A stretch of 64,000 bases of DNA from Monoplex corrugatus (Eukaryota; Mollusca; Gastropoda; Littorinimorpha; Ranellidae). The stretch lies in contig CM060312.1 of NCBI GenBank assembly GCA_030674185.1, positions 23,967,461 through 24,031,460 on the forward strand, given 5' to 3'. The translations under genes and the position numbers were made by a program. Below the pieces are notes generated by a model. The model worked only from the letters and a program-made list of their open reading frames with translations, was not told the origin of the DNA and searched no databases. Positions 1-28,299 of this stretch are shown here, piece after piece (within the stretch, counting starts at the first letter, position 1; each line of letters opens with the position of its first letter).

Positions 1-365
1 GTGCGTATAATTCATACATGATGGGGGGTTAGACACTAACGGGTCTGCACACTTGTTGACTTAGGAGACTGGAACATGGGGGGGGCAGACACAAACGGGT
101 CTGCACACTTGTTGAGCTTAGGAGACTGGAACATGGGGGGGTTAGACACTAACGGGTCTGCACACTTGTTGACTTAGAGACTGGAACATGGGGGGCAGAC
201 ACAAACGGGTCTGCACACTTGTTGGCTTAGGAGACTGGAACATGGGGGGGGGGGGGGGGGGGGGCAGACACAAACGGGTCTGCACACTTGTTGGCTTAGG
301 AGACTGGAACAATCTCCACCTTTACCCACCAGGTGGGAGGTACCCAGGCAGGACTATTCAGAGCT
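1..365 (-). repeat. SINE 3' segment amplified as a 53-57 bp tandem array
   Basis: About five imperfect copies of a 53-57 bp unit run from 1 to about 310. Each has a G-run, then AGACACTAACGGGTCTGC, CACACTTGTTG and GGAGACTGGAACATG. The array runs into CTCCACCTTTACCCACCAGG at about 313-332. Read on the minus strand this matches the body of the SINE copies at 940-1085 and 22585-22935 (CACCTGGTGGGTAAAGG, then GTGTGCAG and a cytosine-rich end). The simplest reading is a minus-strand SINE whose 3' half expanded in tandem. G-run length differs between copies (6 to about 20), as expected from slippage. Confidence 0.65.
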
Positions 366-504
366 TGGAAGTTTGACATGTTACCCACATCTGACATCTT
401 ATCCACTTGACTACTGCACCTATCCATTATCTTTTTTTTAAAATTTTTACCCCGGAAATATGTCCTATGTCCTTATCTCTCTAGAAGTAAAAACAGAAAC
501 TTAC

Positions 505-15944
<15,440 letters not shown>

Positions 15945-16700
15945 CTGCAAAGGATAATGAGAACTGATTTCAGACAGTTCACTTTCCATGAGGCACACTA
16001 CACATCAAAAAACATTATCAGCTTTATGATTTATCAACAGATGTGATATACTAGACTACTGATTTTTGTACACAAGACAGGAAACATCTGTTTCACATCA
16101 TCTGTCAATGAGACAAGTACTGGTAGATGTTTGATGATAGACTCTCTCATCAAGTATGCATACTGGTCCTCAATGCACTGTGTGGGATGTTCATGTGGGA
16201 CACAAGACCTTTTGCAAGCATTACATGGGAAGAAGTCTTAGATTCAGATTTAATTTTTGTCAGTCCCTGTTCTACTGAACATCAGCAGTTCTGTGCTATT
16301 TAAATATAAATGCACAATCCATGGTCACACACAGCTATCATAAGTATATAGCTGGCAATACATCTAGATGGATTACTGTTTAATTCTAAACGTCTTTACT
16401 ACTATTGATGAAAGTGCTTGTCTTTGAGCAATGCTTCTTTCCTAATGTGTAAGTTTCAGTTTCTCAGGATGGCATCTCTGCACTCAAATAAATTCCATAC
16501 AGTGACACTGCACCCAGAATAATTCCACATGCACTTATGACACAGTTCTTTCTGATCATCAAATAGTTTTCAGCTTCAGAGATAACAATAATAAACAACA
16601 CGTAAAAGACTGTTCCAAAAGGTAACTACTGCTGCAAGTGAAAATGTTAAACTTTCAATAACATCTGCTGATGATGTGAACAGACAGAAAAATCATGAGA
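15945..16700. other. Sequence upstream of GMPPB, nothing recognised
   Basis: AT-rich, no coding signal. Possibly the first intron, in the 5' UTR. Confidence 0.45.
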
Positions 16701-16711
16701 TCAAATCTGAC

Positions 16712-16765
16712 TGTGTGTGTGTGTGTTGTGTGTGTGTGTGTGTTGTGTTGTGTGTGTGTGTGTGT

Positions 16766-16802
<37 letters not shown>

Positions 16803-16837
16803 TTACTGGGTTGGTGTGTGTGTGTACTGTGTGTGTG

Positions 16838-16893
<56 letters not shown>

Positions 16894-16915
16894 AGTGAGA
16901 GAGAGAGAGAGAGAG
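16712..16915. repeat. (TG)n microsatellite followed by (GA)n
   Basis: TG arrays interrupted by TTGTG and a GGTTACTGGGT spacer, closed by (GA)n at 16896-16912. Confidence 0.95.
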
Positions 16916-17401
16916 GTGGGGGGTGGGGGATTTGAGTGGAAAAGGGGAAAATGCATTCTTCATAGGTTGGAGCTGTTGGCAAGCTATAAGCTTTATCATA
17001 AGCAAGTTAGACAATTTAAACAAGACCATGGGAATGCTACAATGTTAACCTGTAGAAAAAAAATTATTAAATGAACGCAACACTACATGAGTAACTTCAA
17101 GATGATGTTTGTAAACAATGACAAAAAAACATATAACAAGTTGATTTTTTCTCATAACACTGTCCATATGTTTTTGTAGATTACATCTGTTGTCACATTG
17201 TGTGCATGCGTGCATGCGTGCGTGCATGTGTGAATGTGTAATATATATATATGTGTGTGCATGTGTGTGTGCAGATATGCATGTCAAGATGCAATTGCAT
17301 ACATACACTGATGTATGTAGGCCTACACATATAGGTTTAAAGCTATACTGTTAATCTTATCACATATTTTACTTAGTATAAAATTTGAGCATTGAAGTCA
17401 T

Positions 17402-17998
17402 AGCAGTTGACCTATAAATTTATACATCATGTAGCGGCAACAGTACTGCACAGATTATAGCGGTTGACCTATAGATTTATACATCACGTAGCGGCAACAG
17501 TACTGCACAGATTATAGCAGTTGACCTACAAATTTATACATCATGTAGCGGCAAAAGTACTGCACAGATTATAGCAGTTGACCTACAAATTTATACATCA
17601 TGTAGCGGCAAAGTACTGCACAGATTATAGCGGTTGACCTATAGATTTATACATCATGTAGCGGCAACAGTACTGCACAGAATATAGCGGTTGACCTACA
17701 GATTTACACATCATGTAGCGGCAACAGTACTGCACAGATTATAGCGGTTGACCTACAAATTTATACATCATGTAGCGGCAACAGTACTGCACAGATTATA
17801 GCAGTTGACCTACAAATTTATACATCATGTAGCGGCAACAGTACTGCACAGATTATAGCGGTTTACCTATAGATTTATCATAATGTAGTGCAAAGTACTG
17901 CACGATTAGCGGTTGACCTATAGATTTATACATCATGTAGCGGCAACAGTACAGCACAGACTATAGCGTTGACCTATAATTTATACATCATGTTGCGT
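17402..17998. repeat. 57-bp satellite, ~10.5 copies
   Basis: The unit begins AGCGGTTGACCTATAGATTT and contains ACATCATGTAGCGGCAAC and AGTACTGCACAG. Copies differ by a few substitutions (CAGTT/CGGTT, TACAAA/TATAGA). The last two copies (17880-17998) carry several deletions. Confidence 0.95.
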
Positions 17999-18449
17999 TT
18001 TTTCCATTCTTACCTAATCAACTTGTACAAGGATTCAAGTGGTTGAGACTAAGCAGCGAACAAGTCAACTTTTATGTTGCTGGAGGATTGTAATCTTACA
18101 CAGAGATTCAATCACGAACTCTACCAAAGAACCAGAATAACGTTGGTCATGTAGTTCTCTGCATTAAGGCCTGACTGGTACAGTGATAAAGCTCCTCCTT
18201 CCAATCTTGACAGCTTAAGAAAAACTTTGTGCATGTAGCCCCCAGTCCACCTAAACCTGTTCAGAGTTGAGGAAAGTAAAGCAACATGGAAGAGGAGATG
18301 GATACTGCCATCATATTTCCTGAGAAAAGCTGAGTTCTCAACCATTTTGCTCCCTTATGACCTAAGTTCATGTGACAACCTTTATCTTTGACCTGTCCAA
18401 TGAAAGCTGCTACATTTGTCTCTGAAGTCAGTGAAAGTTTAATAGGTAT

Positions 18450-18508
18450 TACACATGCGTGTGTGCGTGCGTGCGTGCATGCGTGTGTGTGTGTGTGTGT
18501 GTGCATGT

Positions 18509-18542
<34 letters not shown>
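18450..18542. repeat. (TG)n/(GCGT)n microsatellite
   Basis: TG and GCGTGC mixture in two blocks around a CATGTCTTT spacer. Confidence 0.93.
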
Positions 18543-18543
<1 letters not shown>

Positions 18544-20980
18544 TTCAGTCCCTGAGAAGACAGGGCCAAACATAACAGAAAACTGATACATTGAGACCAT
18601 ATTGATGATATTCCGCCACACTTTCATTAACAGAGTACAAAAGCAGGTGGTCTTGTCTTTGATCAAAATTACACTCCTAAAATTCAAAAATGCTGACTAA
18701 AATCAGTTGTGCCTGAGATATCACGAGCATTACATATTTATTATTCAAACATGCCAACAAAACAGATTACGTTCATGGCACATGACAGCCACCTATGGTG
18801 AAAGAGTAGTGACACGGCTGGTGTTCTTGCACTGCTGACAGCAGAGCTGTTATTTTCTTGCTAGGAAGAAATAACTAATACAATAATAGCCAGAGCGTAT
18901 GCTATAAGCAGTCATACATCATCATGGTATGGCATGTGCCATTAAACTATATTTTTCATACTTGCCCTTCCAATATTTCTTAGCAATCTTACAGATTTCT
19001 CTATATATATTGTTTATATTATTTGTATCACACACAAACACAACTAAGGAAGCGTTATAGTTGTACACATAAATTGATACAAATAAATGCATGTTTATAT
19101 TATTTGTATCACACACAAACACAACTAAGGAAGCGTTATAGTTGTACACATTAATTGATACAAATAAATGCATGTATGCACTTAGCACATGTTAAAGAGG
19201 CCTTGGTTACAAAGGAGTCATATTAATTAAGCAACATTATTAAGAAGAAGAAAAAACTGTCAGAAGATAAACATACACACAAGCATCAAAAAGAAGGGGG
19301 AGGAGGAAGAGGTGGTGCTGCATTCTGCTCAACTCCAACACAGAGAAAAGACTAGATTTTATTTGGTTAATCTAGTATTATGATAAGAATTGAACATCAG
19401 ATCTGCTCCACCATACAATCAATGCCATAAGAAGAATAAAGGTGATCGCTGTCTTTGTCTAGAGTGGATTTGTCATACTTATCTGTGAGTGAGTAAAGAC
19501 AATGACATTATTTTATATCTGTCACATTTCCTATGTATCAACTGCAACAGATTCTGAAACAATTTTTTAACAATGACGATTATAACAATGATGATAGTAG
19601 GATGATAGAACAATATGGATGATAATCATGATGCTAAATAATTCCATTTGGATTCAGACTGTGCAATCAGGCTGTACTTTATGTTTACTTTCATGATATA
19701 TCATGGTGTTGAATAGGCCTGAAAGATACAGACACTTATGGTGTTGCTTGCTGGTCAGGACATTTGAGCAACATTCTCAACGACTCATCCATGTTGGATG
19801 AGATTCTATGATGTGATTCTAGTTTTTCCCAGCAACTATAACACACTGAAAGTGAAATAGTGAAAAGTCCCAGGGTGGTTCTGAGAGAACTTACAGGATC
19901 TGAATCTACAACCTTCAAATCAAAATGTTGTTGTACTCACTACTGTATGGTACAGATTGGTTGTGACACTGACATTCCCATGTCCTATCAACGTGTAAGT
20001 CTCCAGCCCTGTTGTTCAGGCTCTTGATCACGTTCTTTCTTCCACACTCAGACTTGGTCGTGCCTCAAAAAGACCAGTGTATCCACGTGAAAAATGTTTA
20101 CTTCAGCTCAGATGCGCATATATCATAATAGGCTTAATAATACTGTTCTAGACCACAAAGTGGTGGCAAAAGGTTTCTGTGCAGTCTGCATACCTTGTGG
20201 TGGCAAAATGCTTTTGTGCAGTCTGCATATTTCAGAATTAGGTGGGGAGTAAAGAGAAACAAACCAAATGTGCAGTTTCAAAGTGAATGGGCTGGTGCCA
20301 GTATGGCAGCCAAATAAAAAGTAAGAAGTGATAGCCTAGAAAAAAGCAGAAGCAGTGAAGCTTAACAGATTCAGAAAATTTCAGAACAGAATATCCTGAC
20401 AGTAAGAACGGTACTAAAAGAGCCCCTGTCAAAAAACAAAAAAACAAAAAAAAAGAGAGAGCTTATGTCATCCCCACAGGGAACCTCAATGTTCATGTTA
20501 AGCTAATATTTTCAACTTGTGAAAAGAATTCCGTAGGCCTCACTTTCAAAAAAAAAAAAAAAAAGGGGGGGGGGGCCTACATCTTTATCTGACACACACG
20601 TGACACAATGAAAGTCAAGTGACATCTAGATCTATTCATCTAATGATCTATAGCCTATTGAATACTCCAAATTATTAAAGGCAATATTCACTAGAGCATG
20701 GTATGGTGCGTAAAGAAAACAGTTCAAGCATGGCTGCCAACTTTCAATGACTTTTCATGAATGCCCCCCCCCCCTCCCCCAAATGGCTACAAACCTACAG
20801 AGGTGTGTTCTTCCCCAAGATATTTCCGATTCGCTTTCGGCTTCGACACAGTGGCACACCCCTACCGCTCGGAACCCGGAGCCGCAGAACTTGAAGCAAT
20901 ACCGCACTGTTGTTACATCATCGTTCTGAACAAAATATTAAAACCAAAAACATGATGAACTCCTCTTGTTGACCTGGTAA
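18543..20980. other. No gene recognised; minor repeats only
   Basis: Contains an 81-bp tandem duplication (listed separately), a tRNA-like SINE trace near 19840-19960 (minus), a run of 16 A plus 9 G at 20550-20576 and C-runs near 20765. The ORFs are short and without motifs. Confidence 0.45.
19011..19172. repeat. 81-bp tandem duplication
   Basis: Two copies (19011-19091, 19092-19172) starting TGTTTATATTATTTGTATCA, identical apart from one visible mismatch (ACATAAATTG against ACATTAATTG). A very recent duplication. Confidence 0.93.
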
Positions 20981-21024
20981 CGCTAACCAATAGATCTTCG
21001 GTGTGATCTTACCTTGACACTCAC

Positions 21025-21140
21025 CTGTCGACAATGGTACGATGCTGCAATCTCGTTGTGCTTGTGTGGATCTACCGTGCTAGCAGACAAAGTTTGCCAC
21101 GACGCTTCTGTATCACCAAAACGAGTCTCAGTCTACATTT
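21025..21140 (-). other. Possible GMPPB 5'-UTR exon and promoter region
   Basis: On the minus strand there is a strong donor CAG|GTGAGT at 21025/21024, with a second donor (AAG|GTAAGA) 12 bases on. Upstream at about 21130-21145 is CCGCCGGAAATG, an ETS-type site of the kind found in TATA-less housekeeping promoters. Its GC content is higher than the flanks. If it belongs to GMPPB the first intron is about 5.1 kb. Another minus-strand gene is equally possible. Confidence 0.35.
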
Positions 21141-21992
21141 CCGGCGGATGTTGAAAGTCGTCTGCTAACGTTTGCATGAGTTGTTTCTCGTTAGGCCTAA
21201 GCTCGGGAAGTCCAGGTCTGAAGACCTTTGAGTTTGGAGTTGCTCTCGGATGATTCACCGCGGTCGGATAATTACAAGTGCGTTCGATCCAGATCTGCCA
21301 GTAGTTATTTGGCAGACTCCCTGAACCAGCACAAACTGAACCTCTGTGCAGTGGCAAGGTCTTGAAATCAGAAATGGGAAGGGGGCAGGGGAGAGACCCA
21401 TGAAGCACTAGACTGATACCGCAAGTATAATCGAAACATTTTAGGATGGGCAGCTACTGGGCATTTTTTTTACATGGAGTGAACTTGATACATCAGATAG
21501 AGATACTGACTCCACTGCTCTGTGTTGAAAGTTAGTAGCACGGTCGATCGTTCTCTTCCATTTTAAAAAGAAAAATGATCCTTTGTTTGATGATCTGAAA
21601 CATGAACATTCCAATATGTCTATCCCATCCCCACGCACCCCAAAAAGTTTAATGAAATGAAACAATATCTTTTTGCTTCCTGAGAGAGTTACTGTTATTT
21701 ACCAGGTTGAAGTTAGTTTCCATTCAGATATATCACTAGGTTATGTCCCTTCCGTCTGATTCAACAGAATCAAAAACTTGTTGAATCCATTGTTCAGACA
21801 AGACTAAAATTATATGTATCATTTCTTATGCCTAACAGGTGATTGAACAGACACTGATTTGTTTGTTTCCGGTAGTACGGTACACATGAAAACACAAGAG
21901 TAGACTGCGCTTGTCATGTTCGGTCCTCTCTGCCTCTCGACCCGGCTTATTCACTACCACATGTATCTAATGTATCTAGTGATGGTAACCAT

Positions 21993-22226
21993 CTAAAATT
22001 ATTGTCGATACTGTGAACCGTATGCTTAGCTAATGCCCTATCACCAAGAAAGATCATTTACTGTGTGGTAAAACCGTAGTTATTTAATATAAGGTATTAA
22101 GATTGCTTGTAAAATTATTATCGATACTGTGAACCGTACGCTTAACTAATGCCCTAATAGCAAGAAAGATCATTTACTATGTGGTAAAACCGTAGTTATG
22201 TAATATAAGGTTGTAAGACTGCTTTT
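21993..22226. repeat. ~116-bp tandem duplication
   Basis: Copies start at 21995 and 22111 with AAAATTATT(G/A)TCGATACTG and share GAACCGTA(T/C)GCTTA and AAGAAAGATCATTTACT. About 8-10 differences, older than the 19-kb duplication. Confidence 0.9.
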
Positions 22227-22288
22227 GAAAGCAATGTGAATGTTGAGTAGCCTGCTGTATGTGACCGTTGATTTGAAAATCAGAAGCA

Positions 22289-22436
22289 TTAACCTTTGAC
22301 TCCTGCACCCTATTCACCAACTGCAAAAAAAATAATCCTTTGATTCAAAGGGAGTCAAAGGGTTAAGTTTTTGCTCTACTACTATAGTTCACACTGAAGG
22401 ATGATGGTGGACAACGCGCGGAAGTCAAAGGGTTAA
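22289..22436. mobile_element. MITE flanked by TTAA, third copy of the hairpin family
   Basis: Left TTAACCTTTGACTCCTGC, right GGAAGTCAAAGGGTTAA, with an internal CAAAGGGAGTCAAAGGGTTA as in the nested 6805-6997 copy. Same order of outer end, inner end, spacer and outer end. Confidence 0.7.
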
Positions 22437-22584
22437 TTAAATGTATATCACTCATGGGTAAGGAATGGATCCAGTAATGTTGCTTTCATTAAATTCATAC
22501 AATGACTAAAGGAATAGCGATATGGGCTGATTTTGAACTCTCATGGAGTGAATAATATGATCAATTGCGACGGCAAAAGGACAC

Positions 22585-22935
22585 AGTGAGGCTGGTGTTA
22601 AGCGCGCAAACGTAAGACTTTCTGGCGGAAGGTCCTAGGTTCAGTCCGACTAGACACCTCCGCCTGGTGGGTAAAGGATGGAAATGTTTCCAGTCTCCCA
22701 GGTCAACATGTGTGCAGGTCTGCCAGCGTCTAAACCCCGAGTGTGTGTAAATACACGAAAAATATCAAATATGTACGTTAAACGTACTGTAAGTTATGTC
22801 AGTCGCTGGCTTACGGAACCTTGAAAACATCCAGCATGCAAGCCCACCAAAGACGGTGTATGCAGATTGTGCAGCAATATGCCACCTGCACAGTGTGGGC
22901 AAAACAATGTGCATACACATGTCTGAGAAAAATTG
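22585..22935 (+). mobile_element. Long SINE copy with tRNA-like head
   Basis: The head at about 22588-22660 has A-box-like GGCTGGTGTTAAGCGC and B-box-like GGTTCAGTCCGAC. The body is CACCTCCGCCTGGTGGGTAA, CTCCCAGGTCAACATGTGTG and CGTCTAAACCCCG. The 3' part (TACGTTAAACGTACTG, GTTATGTCAG, CCAGCATGCAAGCCC) resembles a tail I associate with caenogastropod SINEs. The tail match is from memory, not a search. Confidence 0.7.
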
Positions 22936-25690
22936 AATTTTTAAAGAAATAGTGTAGTCATGTGCTACAATCAAACCGAAAGCAAGGTTGTACGAAGCAG
23001 CCATCACTTTTTAAAGAACAACTGAACCATAGAATTGATATTCCCCCGCCTAAATGAGACTTAGAGAAATAGGCATAAAGTCTAAGAGAGCCCGTGAAAC
23101 TGTAAATGAGTAGTCCATGCTATCTATTTTTGCAGACAAATACGCTTCTCTTAGTATAAATGTTATCGAGGCGAAATTTCACTTGTTTCCTTTTAAATTA
23201 TTAAATTTCGTCCTTCGATCGTTTGGGCTCTATTCTAATTCCTTACCTGGAAGGCGTTACAATCATTGCAAATTTATAAAATTATCTATGGAAATTTAAA
23301 CAGTACAATTATAAAATTAACATTGTGTTTATATTTATATATGTACGTAAGTATCATCATCATAATCAGGTGCCCTGCCGCATGGCGTTGGCGATCATGG
23401 ACTTCCATCTGCCTCTATCTCTCGTTGCCCCTAGCATCTCCCCCCCAAACATTTTGATAAGCTCGCATCGAAGCAAAGGGTTGATACGTGTGCACTTTCA
23501 TGGTGTTGTCATTACAGTTTGCTTCATGAGTATTACAGAATGTATTTTAGCCAGGGTGTTTTGTTTCTCATCCCAGCGTCAGAGTGAGTGCATTCCATAT
23601 CGCGGTGCATTCTTTGAACATTCGACGTCTGGTCTGGTCATGGAGTGATCCAAATAAAGCCAGACTACCCCCAGCGCTGCCTTCCGTGTCCCTGGTCTCT
23701 GTTCTCATGTTGCCATCACCATATATCTTGTACTCTTCTCTTCCTGATTTTTCCTGCATCCTTACCATCCGAACAATATCACATTGTAAAAAAAAAATAT
23801 CCTGCCTGTATACACATTTTACCTGACAGTAGTTCTTGGTTTTAAAATGTAGAACGTGCGTTGATGATGATTTCCTTTATATGACAAAGAAGTTTTGATT
23901 TTTTTTTTTTATAGGTATACTAGGTGTTTATTATAGTTTGGACCATGTGTTCTCAGGGTGGGGTTCCGAATTTTATATATGGTTTTCATGATAATATATA
24001 GGGCCGATATGATCTAAGTTATGTTCTAGTTGGTCGTACTTGTTTAGTGATCTTACAAATGCCCAAGCTCCTCCTTTTTTTTTTTATTGTATGGATGTGT
24101 GTATTCAGATCTGTATTTGCATTGTTAACACTAACAACAGTATAGAGTAAATGTACAAGGGAACAGGTGGCTTGGGGTAGAATGGAACATAAAATAAGAG
24201 CCATCATAGCAGAGAAATCAATTTGTTTGTATAGATAACCCCATCATTTAAAATTTGTCAATGCGAGCAGGATAAGCAGGCGAGTAGGTGTGGCCTAGCA
24301 GAGCGTAAGAATCGCTTTTGCCCCAGTACAGGCCTCAGAAACAGAACGTTATTCATAAAGTGGAGGTTCCAGTGAAGGACTCCAAATTTCTGTTGGCATC
24401 ATGGCAACGGCAGATAAACTTTTGTTTAAAGAATTCATGTAGTTGTGTGTCGCATGAAAAGGAACATCGTCAATGAAAGTTAGTTTAGAGAAGAGGAAAG
24501 ACGTAGTACAAAAAGCAGTTCGTGATGTTAAGTATGACCACGGACAGAATAGGCTAAGTTCTGTTGATAGGGAATCTGCAGAGAAGCCCACCTTTAACAG
24601 TTCAGATAGCGTAGGCCTACAACGGTGTCGGCGCAGACAGATATTGAGTTACTTTGACTTAATCATGTTCAGTTTCAGCCGATTCATTCATTCAGGTGAC
24701 TCAAGTTGAAACAGTGAACATGAAACATTTATTAAGGAAGCAGCATGTAGAAAAGCACCCAGATAGACCCTTGTAAGAAGACCAGGAGAGGAAGGGGCCC
24801 AGTGTACTGGTTGATGGTGATTTTGTAGAGAAAGTGTAGATTTATTTTACAGTAGGCCCTACTGTAATTTTCTAGATGTTTCGCTGTTCTTGTTGACATT
24901 GTTGGTCAGGTTAGTGGTGCTGATAGTTATCTTTGGCTCATTATTTTCATTCAGGCTCTGTCTTTTAAATATGTGTCGTGTTGATAAGTTGAGCTGGGTA
25001 TTGCCCACTAAGTTGTCAAGCTGTAGTCTCTCCCATTTTGGTTATTATTTGCTGTCTGATACCGGAATTAAGTCACGGAGAACGTAACAGGGTTTAGTTT
25101 GGGAGATGTGTGCTGGATTGTGTCCCTTTAATGTTGGTTTGTGGCTAAAATAAAGAAAACGCTTAGTAACAGAATCAATAATTCGTTTGTTTTAATTAGA
25201 TAGTTAAGCTCAACTGGCTTAACAGACTCTATTTAGGCAAGACTAAAATTACTTAAGTTGTTGTTCATTTGATTTCTGGTTTTCTCAAATACTGTCTGAT
25301 TGAAGATATCCACCCAAGTGACAAAATCAAGTAGTAGTTTTTTGAACTCTTCATAGTTTAAAAAAATCACTTTCGTTAAAAAATGTTTAATGGAGTACAT
25401 TCTTTTTTCTATCACTTTACTGTCTTTATTAGGTTATCCGTCTTTATTTTTTCGTTTTAAAAAACAGGGTCAGCTAACAATTAACTCGAGTTCTGATTAC
25501 AAAATGATATACGAGTTAAATATATGGGCCCAATTAAATGTATGGGCCCAAAACAAATTGTTCTTTATAAAACATGAAACAAACTCTGGTCCATTGTACT
25601 CAATGTTTTTGAGAAATGGATGAATTTCCCCTTACAGTAGGCCTACTTTTCCATTTATGGTTTGAAATTTCTTACCAGAGGTTGTTTGAG
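22936..25690. other. No gene recognised
   Basis: AT-rich, apart from a LINE 3' end at 23353-23475. A 78-codon ORF at 24473-24709 has no recognisable motif. T-runs at 23899 and 24078. Confidence 0.45.
23353..23475 (-). pseudogene. LINE 3' end fragment
   Basis: On the minus strand it encodes LGATRDRGRWKSMIANAMRQGT followed closely by a (GAT)n tail (23353-23366). This is the same C-terminal ending and tail type as the LINE at 4870-5436. Confidence 0.7.
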
Positions 25691-25695
<5 letters not shown>

Positions 25696-25722
<27 letters not shown>

Positions 25723-25829
25723 CTATATATATATATATATATATATATAGATATATATATATAGCCTATAGATATATATAGGATATATATATATATATAT
25801 AGGATATATATATATAGCTATAGATATAT

Positions 25830-25873
<44 letters not shown>
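25696..25873. repeat. (AT)n microsatellite with GATA/GGATAT interruptions
   Basis: Almost 180 bp of alternating AT; strongly self-complementary, so a likely site of assembly or polymerase trouble. Confidence 0.95.
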
Positions 25874-25875
<2 letters not shown>

Positions 25876-26031
25876 TTGTACATCAGGTATACCCAACCCC
25901 CTTCTTTTATGCATGTAGTGGCAGTCTTTGTGTTGATTGTAGCCCGTTTTCCATTCCGTACGAACAGAAAATATAACTTTGGTAACTTTTCTGTAAAACG
26001 ATTAGGTGGATCTGTCGTGTTGTTGTTGTTG

Positions 26032-26400
26032 TTATTGATAACTTGGGGATCGTTCCAATACGTTTTTCTGTTTCACAATCTTCAATATGTTTTTTCTTCC
26101 ATAGATTTTCATAAAGGATTTAACTTCATGAAGTAGGCCTATATCTTGCTGATTTTCTGAAGGAATACCCTCTTTGTTAATAAATCTTCTCACTTGTTTA
26201 CTTGCACAATTTTTTTTCAAGATGACAAAAATATTTAGACATTTCCCCCCATTGCTATCCATTCATCTTTGATTTCAGTAATATTCCCTCCATTCTTCTG
26301 TCCTGAATTGTCCGAAGTTCTTGATTCCTATGTTGCAGTTGCCTTATTTAATGTCTTATTTTCAATCTTTTTAAGAGCTTCTCTATCTTCTATTGTCTGG
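26032..26400 (-). pseudogene. Relic coding segment, unknown repeat family
   Basis: Open segments read CASKQVRRFINKEGIPSENQ and FMKIYGRKNILKIVKQKNVL, with ESRTSD further upstream. The DNA at 26225-26340 is repeated in inverted orientation at 32005-32115 (KITELQDRNQELRTIRTKEW in translation). A charged coiled-coil-like region followed by a basic one suggests an ORF from a mobile element; I do not recognise the family. Confidence 0.4.
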
Positions 26401-26524
26401 AGAATGGTGGGGCATTGGTGCTCCGGGTCCCATCCGCACTCTCGCGGTGTTTCTTGCTAACTTCTACAAATTTCTCTCTCTCTGTATGTACGTAGTATGT
26501 ACGTATGTACGTATGTAGTATGTA

Positions 26525-26525
<1 letters not shown>

Positions 26526-26588
<63 letters not shown>
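26526..26588. repeat. (TG)n microsatellite, preceded by TACG repeats
   Basis: GTATGTACGTA repeats at 26485-26530, then pure TG. Confidence 0.95.
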
Positions 26589-26589
<1 letters not shown>

Positions 26590-27432
26590 TTCGATGTCAG
26601 ACTACCATATTATCGAAAACTAATTTGTTCTAATGATCAGTGGCACATTCTTTCATCATATTAGAAATGTCTATTTTTTTCCACATATTGATCTACTTTT
26701 AAAAGAGATGAAAATAAATTTCTAAAATCTTTTTGTCTTTACGGGTCTGATCGGTAGCCTGAAAGAATATCCACAATTTCAAAATCAGTTGTTCCAGTAC
26801 AGTTAATCGGACATAACAAACAAACAAAATTGAGTTGGCCATTGGAGATTGTTCTTTCTCCAGATATCTGTCAAATTTAGTTGCCTTGTTATAGTTTCTA
26901 GTGCTTGTCTGTGTTTTGGGTTAACAATGTCTGCATAGGAAAAAAGAATAAGAACGCGTATTTAATACAAGACAAAACAAAAATGTCTAAAGACAGTGTG
27001 ATTCGATGTCACACACACACACACACGACAAAAAACAGGAGACGGAGACAGAGACAGACAGACAGAGACAGAGAGAGAGAAAAAGGAGAACAGATGGGAA
27101 CGTAGGAATAAAGAAACTTCGGACAAAAAACGAGAGAGAAAAAGAGAGACTTCAGACTTCAGATAGTTTATTCATATTAGGCCTTGGCCCCTTATGAAGC
27201 GGTATGTGAATACAATACCTTCTAAATAATGCACAAAAAGGTTTGAATTATACATATCAATAACTCATCTTATGACACAGCATTTTCTCTAAATTTCATA
27301 GCTTTATATAAGAACACAGAAAATTTGCGGACAACTATATTTGTTGATGACAACAACAAGCACAGTTTAAACAGACAAGGCTGTCTATAATACTTAGGCT
27401 GAATAAACTTTTCCCTAAAATCTGTAAGTGCT

Positions 27433-28280
27433 TTACAACAAAAGACAGTGTACTTCGTCTTTGCATAATGGACATAATAAATCATTATCATTTAATACTT
27501 TATATCTATATCGATGTACAGCCAAATCAGATACACCAAACCTAAATCTTGTTGTAATATACTTCACATGTCGTTCTAAATTTAGCTGCAAGTACAGTTT
27601 TATTTCAGATACACTACTGAAGGTTCTGTATAAATTAAATCTTTCGCTGTTGTTAATATGATAATTCCAGTCCTGCCATCTACAGTCTATCAAGCGTTGA
27701 CGAAAAATACGAATAAAGCCATTCACACTACCGACTCCCTGATATAACCACACATATCCAAATCCATATTTGTACAAACACAAACGTACATTCGATACCC
27801 AGTTTTTCTTACCATTGGCATCTAGATCATACAGCATTTTATATGCTTTCCATGGTATCCTAAATTTATCCATATGTAATAATCTGAGCCAATATCGGAT
27901 ACAATTAACAGCAGAATTCACATATACAGGGTAACGATTAGTTTCGCCATACACAAAATCATTAGGCGTTCTCCTGTCTAATCCCAAAAACTTTTTAAGG
28001 GCAAACAAATGAACTGATTCACAATGAACAACAGCTTTCTCTAGCCCCCAAATTTCGGAGCCATACTGCATAATTGGTTGGATCTGGGAATCAAAAAGCT
28101 TACAAACAGTTCCAAAGAATTATTATTAAGACTGTACAGTTTCTTCATAATCCATAACAATGCATTTTTAGCTCTACTGGCAAGATCCTTACAAGCAACA
28201 ACATAACTCAATCGCGTAGTGAAAAAAATTCCCAAATACTTGTAAATATTTACAACAGGCATTACAGCACCATCATACAC
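27433..28280 (-). pseudogene. LINE ORF2 C-terminal region
   Basis: KYLGIFFTTRLSYVVACKDL, YGSEIWGLEKAVVHCESVHL, LDRRTPNDFVYGETNRYPVY and NDNDLLCPLCK. It matches the plus-strand copy at 38700-39387 (YGETGRYPLFLKTQMKCIKY), which sets both elements in one family. Confidence 0.85.
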
Positions 28281-28299
28281 CCATCGTTCTCTTGCACCA

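Noticed and set aside
24473..24709. 78-codon plus-strand ORF
   Set aside because: Basic and open, but without recognisable domain, promoter or splice context.
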